DNA from: Enterobacter sp. kpr-6
GTDB taxonomy: Bacteria; Pseudomonadota; Gammaproteobacteria; Enterobacterales; Enterobacteriaceae
Assembly (NCBI RefSeq): GCF_900116015.1
Contig: NZ_FOYH01000003.1
Location: 248,001 to 312,000, forward strand
Reading direction: 5' to 3'
DNA: 64,000 bases
Position 1 is the first letter of the stretch, and each line of letters opens with the position of its first letter. Shown here piece after piece: positions 59,345-64,000 of the stretch. The notes below the pieces were generated by a model. It was not told where the DNA came from and did not search any database. It saw only the letters and a list, made by a program, of their open reading frames with translations. The translations under genes were made by a program, and so were the position numbers.

Positions 59345-60439
59345 ATGTCAGGCAAGTTATTTACTCCGTTAAAACTGGGTGCGATTACCGCGCCAAACCG
59401 CGTACTGATGGCCCCGCTGACGCGTCTGCGCAGCATTGAGCCAGGCGATATTCCTACTCCGCTGATGGGCGAGTACTACCGTCAACGCGCCACCGCCGGG
59501 CTTATCATCAGCGAAGCAACGCAGATTTCCGCCCAGGCGAAAGGTTATGCCGGCGCGCCGGGTCTGCACAGCCCTGAGCAAATCGCCGCATGGAAAAAAA
59601 TCACCGACGGCGTGCACGCTGAAAACGGGCATATCGCCGTTCAGTTGTGGCATACCGGTCGCATTTCACACCACAGCTTACAGCCTGGCGGACAAGCGCC
59701 GGTTGCGCCATCTGCCCTCGCTGCCGGAACCCGCACCTCACTGCGTGATGAAAATGGCAACGCTATCCGCGAAGAAACCTCTGTTCCGCGCGCGCTGACG
59801 ACTGAAGAGATCCCAGGGATCGTAGACGATTTCCGCCAGGCGGTAGCAAACGCCCGCGAAGCCGGTTTCGATCTGGTTGAGCTGCACTCCGCGCACGGTT
59901 ATCTGCTGCACCAGTTCCTGTCCCCTTCGTCCAACCATCGTACTGACCAGTACGGCGGCAGCGTGGAAAACCGCGCCCGTCTGGTACTCGAAGTGGTGGA
60001 TGCAGTGAGCAAAGAGTGGAGTGCCGATCGCATCGGTATCCGCGTATCGCCGATTGGCACCTTCCAGAACACCGATAACGGTCCGAATGAAGAAGCCGAC
60101 GCACTGTATCTGATTGAAGAGCTGGCGAAACGCGGCATTGCTTACCTGCATATGTCCGAGCCGGACTGGGCGGGCGGCAAGCCTTACAGCGAGGCTTTCC
60201 GTGAAAAAGTGCGCGCACGCTTCCATGGTCCGATCGTGGGTGCCGGTGCCTATACGCCAGAAAAAGCGGAAGATCTGATCGCCAAAGGGCTGATTGATGC
60301 TGTGGCCTTTGGTCGTGATTACATTGCGAACCCGGATCTGGTGGCACGTCTTGAGCGTAAAGCTGAACTGAACCCACAGCGCCCGGAAAGCTTCTACGGC
60401 GGCGGCGCAGAAGGATATACCGACTACCCCACGCTGTAA
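59345..60439 (+). CDS. nemA: N-ethylmaleimide reductase NemA (old yellow enzyme)
   Basis: A 364-residue FMN-dependent OYE (E. coli 365). FMN/substrate motifs: [17 protein letters not shown], the catalytic region [27 protein letters not shown] and [12 protein letters not shown]. It reduces NEM, nitroesters and other electrophiles with NADPH. AGGAGA precedes the start. In the NemR-controlled operon with gloA. Confidence 0.97.
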   Translation: MSGKLFTPLKLGAITAPNRVLMAPLTRLRSIEPGDIPTPLMGEYYRQRATAGLIISEATQISAQAKGYAGAPGLHSPEQIAAWKKITDGVHAENGHIAVQLWHTGRISHHSLQPGGQAPVAPSALAAGTRTSLRDENGNAIREETSVPRALTTEEIPGIVDDFRQAVANAREAGFDLVELHSAHGYLLHQFLSPSSNHRTDQYGGSVENRARLVLEVVDAVSKEWSADRIGIRVSPIGTFQNTDNGPNEEADALYLIEELAKRGIAYLHMSEPDWAGGKPYSEAFREKVRARFHGPIVGAGAYTPEKAEDLIAKGLIDAVAFGRDYIANPDLVARLERKAELNPQRPESFYGGGAEGYTDYPTL

Positions 60440-60527
60440 TCCGTTGATTGATAGCGGCAAGGATCAGCCGCTATACTAAAAAATAGAACGATGACCGGAA
60501 CGCAATTCAACTGATTAAGAGGATATT

Positions 60528-60935
60528 ATGCGCTTACTTCACACCATGCTGCGTGTTGGCGACCTGCAACGCTCCATCGAGTTTTATACCAACGTGCTGG
60601 GCATGACGCTGCTGCGTACCAGTGAAAACCCTGAATACAAATACTCTCTCGCCTTTGTTGGCTACGGCCCGGAAAGCGATGAAGCGGTTATTGAACTGAC
60701 CTACAACTGGGGCGTGGATAGCTACGAACTGGGTACCGCGTATGGTCATATTGCACTGGAAGTGGATAACGCCGCGCAAGCGTGCGAGCGCATTCGTCAG
60801 AATGGCGGCAACGTAACGCGCGAAGCGGGCCCGGTAAAAGGCGGCACCACTGTTATCGCGTTTGTGGAAGATCCGGACGGCTACAAAATCGAACTGATCG
60901 AAGCCAAAGATGCCGGTCACGGCCTGGGTAACTGA
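60528..60935 (+). CDS. gloA: Glyoxalase I GloA
   Basis: A 135-residue Ni-dependent lactoylglutathione lyase, the same length as E. coli GloA. Metal ligands His5, Glu56, His74 and Glu122 are at the E. coli positions. It converts the methylglyoxal-glutathione hemithioacetal to S-lactoylglutathione. Downstream of nemA; in E. coli partly cotranscribed with nemRA. Confidence 0.98.
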   Translation: MRLLHTMLRVGDLQRSIEFYTNVLGMTLLRTSENPEYKYSLAFVGYGPESDEAVIELTYNWGVDSYELGTAYGHIALEVDNAAQACERIRQNGGNVTREAGPVKGGTTVIAFVEDPDGYKIELIEAKDAGHGLGN

Positions 60936-61034
60936 TCCCTGCGGGCGTTCATCGCCCGCTTTTTCCGCGCGGTATAATCCTCCAGTAAAATTTGCCATAA
61001 TGCGCGCTGCATTTTTCTGCCTTAAGAGATCCTG

Positions 61035-61691
61035 ATGTCCGATAACGCCCAACTTACTGGTCTGTGCGACCGTTTTCGTGGTTTTTACCCCGTCGTCATT
61101 GATGTTGAAACCGCAGGGTTTAACGCCAAAACTGATGCGCTACTGGAAGTCGCCGCCATCACCTTAAAGATGGACGATCAGGGCTGGCTGATGCCAGACA
61201 GTACGTTGCATTTCCACGTTGAGCCTTTCGAAGGCGCAAATTTACAGCCGGAAGCGCTGGCGTTTAACGGCATCAATCCAGCCGATCCGCTGCGTGGTGC
61301 GGTCAGTGAATACGATGCGCTGCACGCTATTTTTAAAATGGTGCGTAAAGGCATCAAAGACAGCGGCTGTAACCGCGCGATCATGGTGGCGCACAATGCG
61401 ACGTTCGACCATGGTTTTATGATGGCAGCGGCAAACCGCGCTGCGCTGAAACGTAATCCATTCCACCCGTTTGTGACTTTCGATACCGCCTCCCTGAGCG
61501 GCCTCTCACTGGGACAAACGGTGCTTTCCAAAGCCTGTGCTGCGGCCGGTCTCGATTTTGACAGTAGCCAGGCGCACTCGGCACTTTATGACACCGAACA
61601 GACAGCGCTGTTATTCTGTGAAATCGTCAACCGCTGGAAGCGACTGGGCGGCTGGCCGCTGGCACCGCTGAACGACGCTTCTGAAGGTTAA
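61035..61691 (+). CDS. rnt: Ribonuclease T Rnt
   Basis: A 218-residue DEDDh exonuclease (E. coli 215). Acidic residues Asp23 and Glu25 in [10 protein letters not shown], Asp in [11 protein letters not shown], and His/Asp in [12 protein letters not shown] form the active site. It trims tRNA and other RNA 3' ends and acts in DNA repair. In K-12 lhr follows; here it does not. Confidence 0.97.
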   Translation: MSDNAQLTGLCDRFRGFYPVVIDVETAGFNAKTDALLEVAAITLKMDDQGWLMPDSTLHFHVEPFEGANLQPEALAFNGINPADPLRGAVSEYDALHAIFKMVRKGIKDSGCNRAIMVAHNATFDHGFMMAAANRAALKRNPFHPFVTFDTASLSGLSLGQTVLSKACAAAGLDFDSSQAHSALYDTEQTALLFCEIVNRWKRLGGWPLAPLNDASEG

Positions 61692-61762
61692 GCGTGTGTT
61701 AAAACACGCATATTCATAGTAGCATCCAGGCTCTGAATCTCTTTTTTGTAATCGGAACAATA

Positions 61763-62161
61763 ATGACAACTCAAGACGCCCCGCAGGGTGAGCTGGTTTT
61801 ACGCACGCTCGCGATGCCCGCGGATACCAATGCCAACGGGGATATTTTTGGCGGCTGGCTGATGTCGCAGATGGACATCGGCGGCGCAATCATGGCAAAA
61901 GAAATTGCCCATGGTCGCGTGGTCACCGTGCGGGTGGACGGCATGACTTTTTTACGTCCGGTCGCCGTGGGTGATGTGGTCTGCTGCTATGCCCGCTGCG
62001 TGAAACGGGGCAACACGTCAGTGACGATCAATATTGAAGTGTGGGTGAAAAAAGTTTCCTCTGAGCCTATTGGCCAGCGTTATAAGGCCACCGAAGCGTT
62101 GTTTATTTACGTGGCCGTCGACAGTGCCGGAGCGCCGCGCGCCCTGCCCGCTCAGTCATAA
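61763..62161 (+). CDS. YciA-type acyl-CoA thioesterase
   Basis: A 132-residue hotdog-fold thioesterase almost identical in layout to E. coli YciA (132), with ADTNANGDIFGGWLMSQMD and VEGMTFLRPV-type motifs (here VDGMTFLRPVAVGDVV). It hydrolyses short to long acyl-CoAs; cytosolic hexamer. The K-12 yciA lies elsewhere (near tonB), so this is either a paralogue or a relocated gene. It stands where lhr follows rnt in K-12. Confidence 0.9.
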   Translation: MTTQDAPQGELVLRTLAMPADTNANGDIFGGWLMSQMDIGGAIMAKEIAHGRVVTVRVDGMTFLRPVAVGDVVCCYARCVKRGNTSVTINIEVWVKKVSSEPIGQRYKATEALFIYVAVDSAGAPRALPAQS

Positions 62162-62173
62162 AAAAGCCTTAAG

Positions 62174-62206
62174 AAAAAGAGTCCATAACAATATGGACTC
62201 TTTTTT
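62174..62206. terminator. Bidirectional terminator yciA-like / arsC
   Basis: GAGTCCATA (62179-62187) and TATGGACTC (62192-62200) form a perfect stem with an ACAA loop, flanked by A-run and T-run. Confidence 0.93.
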
Positions 62207-62236
62207 ATTTCAGACGCCGCTAAATCGTTTATCCCG

Positions 62237-62671
62237 CTATTTTTCCTGATTCATCCGCTTGCCGGCATCATTAACAATCTTTTCGCCATCTTCTTTTGTG
62301 AACGCCCCTTTCTGAGGTTCAGGAATAATATCCAGCACCACTTCAGAAGGACGGCACAAACGGGTGCCAATGGGTGTCACGACAATGGGGCGATTAATAA
62401 GAATGGGATGCTGCAGCATAAATTCTATTAGCTGATCGTCCGTAAATTTATCTTCCGCCAGACCAAGCTGCTCGTAAGGTTCAACGTTCTTTCGCAGTAA
62501 CGCCCGCACTGAAATACCCATATCGGCAATCAGCGTGAGCAATTCGTCCCGCGACGGGGGCGTATCAAGATAATAAATAATGGTCGGTTCGTTTCCGCTA
62601 TTACGGATCATCTCCAGGGTATTACGGGAAGTGCCGCAAGCCGGGTTGTGGTAGATGGTAATGTTGCTCAT
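62237..62671 (-). CDS. arsC: Arsenate reductase ArsC (glutaredoxin-dependent)
   Basis: A 144-residue protein close to plasmid and chromosomal ArsC of enterics. Catalytic Cys12 in HNPACGTSRN and the three Arg that stabilise the thiolate and substrate, Arg60, Arg94 and Arg107, are all present. It reduces arsenate to arsenite using glutathione/glutaredoxin for export by ArsB. It lies 12 bases downstream of arsB in one operon. arsR, the usual first gene, would lie beyond the right window edge. Confidence 0.96.
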   Translation of the reverse strand: MSNITIYHNPACGTSRNTLEMIRNSGNEPTIIYYLDTPPSRDELLTLIADMGISVRALLRKNVEPYEQLGLAEDKFTDDQLIEFMLQHPILINRPIVVTPIGTRLCRPSEVVLDIIPEPQKGAFTKEDGEKIVNDAGKRMNQEK

Positions 62672-62683
62672 ATCAATATCTCA

Positions 62684-63973
62684 TTACAAAGTGACAGAGA
62701 GCCGCCACGCCAGCGCGGCCAGAGTGACAAACAGCACGGGTAACGTCATGATAACGCCGGTGCGGAAGTAATATCCCCAGGTGATGGTCATGTTTTTTTG
62801 CGAAAGCACATGCAGCCACAGCAGGGTTGCCAGGCTGCCAATTGGCGTGATTTTCGGACCTAAATCGCAGCCGATCACATTGGCATAAATCATCGCTTCT
62901 TTAACCACGCCGGTCGCTGTACTCCCGTCAATCGACAGCGCGCCAATCAGCACCGTCGGCATATTGTTCATCACCGATGAGAGAAAAGCCGTCAGGAAAC
63001 CCGTGCCGAATGTGGCAGCCCATAGTCCCTTCTCTGCCAGCAGATTGAGTACGCCCGACAGATATTCCGTCAGTCCGGCATTGCGCAGGCCATAAACCAC
63101 CAGGTACATGCCCAGCGAGAAAACCACAATCTGCCAGGGCGCGCCGCGCAGCACTTTCCCGGTATTTATGGCGTGGCCTCTTTTCGCCACCACAAAGAGC
63201 AGTGCCGCGCCAACGGCCGCTATAGCGCTAACGGGGATCCCCAGTGGCTCCAGCACGAAGAAACCAACGAGCAGAAGCAGCAGGACAACCCAGCCCGCTC
63301 TGAACGTCGCCGGATCTTTTATCGCGCTGGCGGGCGATTTCAGCAGCGAAACGTCATAGGTTGCCGGGATATCCCGGCGAAAGAAGAGATGCAGCATCAC
63401 CAGCGTGGCCGCAATGGCCGCCACATCGACGGGGATCATGACAGAGGCGTACTGCGTAAAGCCCAGATCAAAAAAGTCCGCCGAGACAATATTCACCAGG
63501 TTCGAGACGATGAGAGGCAGGCTGGCGGTATCGGCGATAAATCCCGCCGCCATCACAAAGGCAAGCGTGGTGCCTTTACTGAACCCCAACGCGAGCAGCA
63601 TCGCAATCACAATCGGCGTCAGGATCAGCGCCGCGCCGTCGTTGGCAAATAACGCGGCGACGGCTGCGCCAAGCAACACAATCCAGGTGAAAAGTAAGCG
63701 CCCGCGTCCGTTACCCCAGCGAGCGACATGCAGCGCGGCCCATTCAAAGAAACCGGACTCATCGAGCAACAGGCTGATAATGATCACGGCGATGAAGGCC
63801 GCCGTTGCATTCCAGACGATGTTCCAGACTACGGGAATGTCATCAATATGAATGACACCGGTGGCAAGCGCCAGCGCCGCCCCGATACCCGCGCTCCAGC
63901 CGATACTGAGACCTCTGGGTTGCCAGATGACCAGCACCAGCGTCAGGAAAAACAGACTCCCTGCTAAAAGCAT
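62684..63973 (-). CDS. arsB: Arsenite efflux pump ArsB
   Basis: A 429-residue inner-membrane protein with about twelve helices, the standard length for enteric ArsB. Conserved segments include [18 protein letters not shown] and [13 protein letters not shown]. It exports arsenite and antimonite, energised by the proton gradient. GGAGCC precedes the ATG at 63973. Only 27 bases remain to the window edge, so the regulator is not visible. Confidence 0.97.
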   Translation of the reverse strand: MLLAGSLFFLTLVLVIWQPRGLSIGWSAGIGAALALATGVIHIDDIPVVWNIVWNATAAFIAVIIISLLLDESGFFEWAALHVARWGNGRGRLLFTWIVLLGAAVAALFANDGAALILTPIVIAMLLALGFSKGTTLAFVMAAGFIADTASLPLIVSNLVNIVSADFFDLGFTQYASVMIPVDVAAIAATLVMLHLFFRRDIPATYDVSLLKSPASAIKDPATFRAGWVVLLLLLVGFFVLEPLGIPVSAIAAVGAALLFVVAKRGHAINTGKVLRGAPWQIVVFSLGMYLVVYGLRNAGLTEYLSGVLNLLAEKGLWAATFGTGFLTAFLSSVMNNMPTVLIGALSIDGSTATGVVKEAMIYANVIGCDLGPKITPIGSLATLLWLHVLSQKNMTITWGYYFRTGVIMTLPVLFVTLAALAWRLSVTL

Positions 63974-64000
63974 TTCAGGCTCCGTTATATATGTTTTCAG

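Overview
The window is ordinary chromosome of a Gram-negative enteric bacterium (Enterobacteriaceae, around 55% G+C by eye). Nearly every gene has a clear E. coli K-12 counterpart, often with identical protein length, and long runs keep the K-12 order. The mix of extra genes (M32 carboxypeptidase, GH15 hydrolase, second methionine aminopeptidase, three-domain sugar enzyme) suggests an Enterobacter/Leclercia/Kosakonia/Lelliottia-like genus. The genus cannot be fixed by reading alone. A replication terminus Ter site plus tus places the window in the terminus region. There is no rRNA, tRNA, IS element, prophage or CRISPR array.

Layout. 1-4260: ynfM end, an inserted M32 carboxypeptidase, then asr-ydgU-ydgD as in K-12. 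4261-10240: accessory block with three small minus-strand genes (one BssS-like), a YghA-type dehydrogenase plus GH15 hydrolase pair behind a sigma-S-like promoter, a DUF1272 zinc-ribbon gene, and a ParD-like/methionine aminopeptidase pair. 10286-14060: smrA, the sRNA McaS, ogt, fnr, uspE. In K-12 this group lies far from pntAB; here it directly precedes pntAB in place of mdtIJ-tqsA. 14069-30490: pntAB, ydgH, ydgI, folM, ydgC, rstAB, Ter-tus, fumC, fumA, manA, ydgA, colinear with K-12. 30491-34960: in place of uid/hdhA/malI/malX sits one 1234-residue gene fusing a glycosidase-like barrel, a glycosyltransferase and an FAD-dependent mutase/oxidoreductase. 34961-45803: malY, add, ydgJ, blr, ydgK and rsxABCDGE-nth; cnu is missing. 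46390-61691: dtpA, gstA, tyrS, pdxH, mliC, anmK, slyB, slyA, ydhIJK, sodC, ydhF, ydhL, nemRA, gloA, rnt; pdxY is missing. 61763-63973: a YciA-type thioesterase and arsBC occupy the position of lhr.

Themes. Several genes concern stress and redox balance: transhydrogenase, FNR, Rsx electron transport with endonuclease III, SodC, NemRA/GloA electrophile detoxification, UspE, acid-shock Asr with its presumed regulator RstA in the same window, and arsenate resistance. Recognisable regulatory DNA includes an FNR box at fnr, a SlyA box at slyA, a NemR operator, a candidate PhoP box at slyB, a candidate RstA box at asr and a Tus-binding Ter site. The most unusual gene is the triple fusion at 30931-34635.
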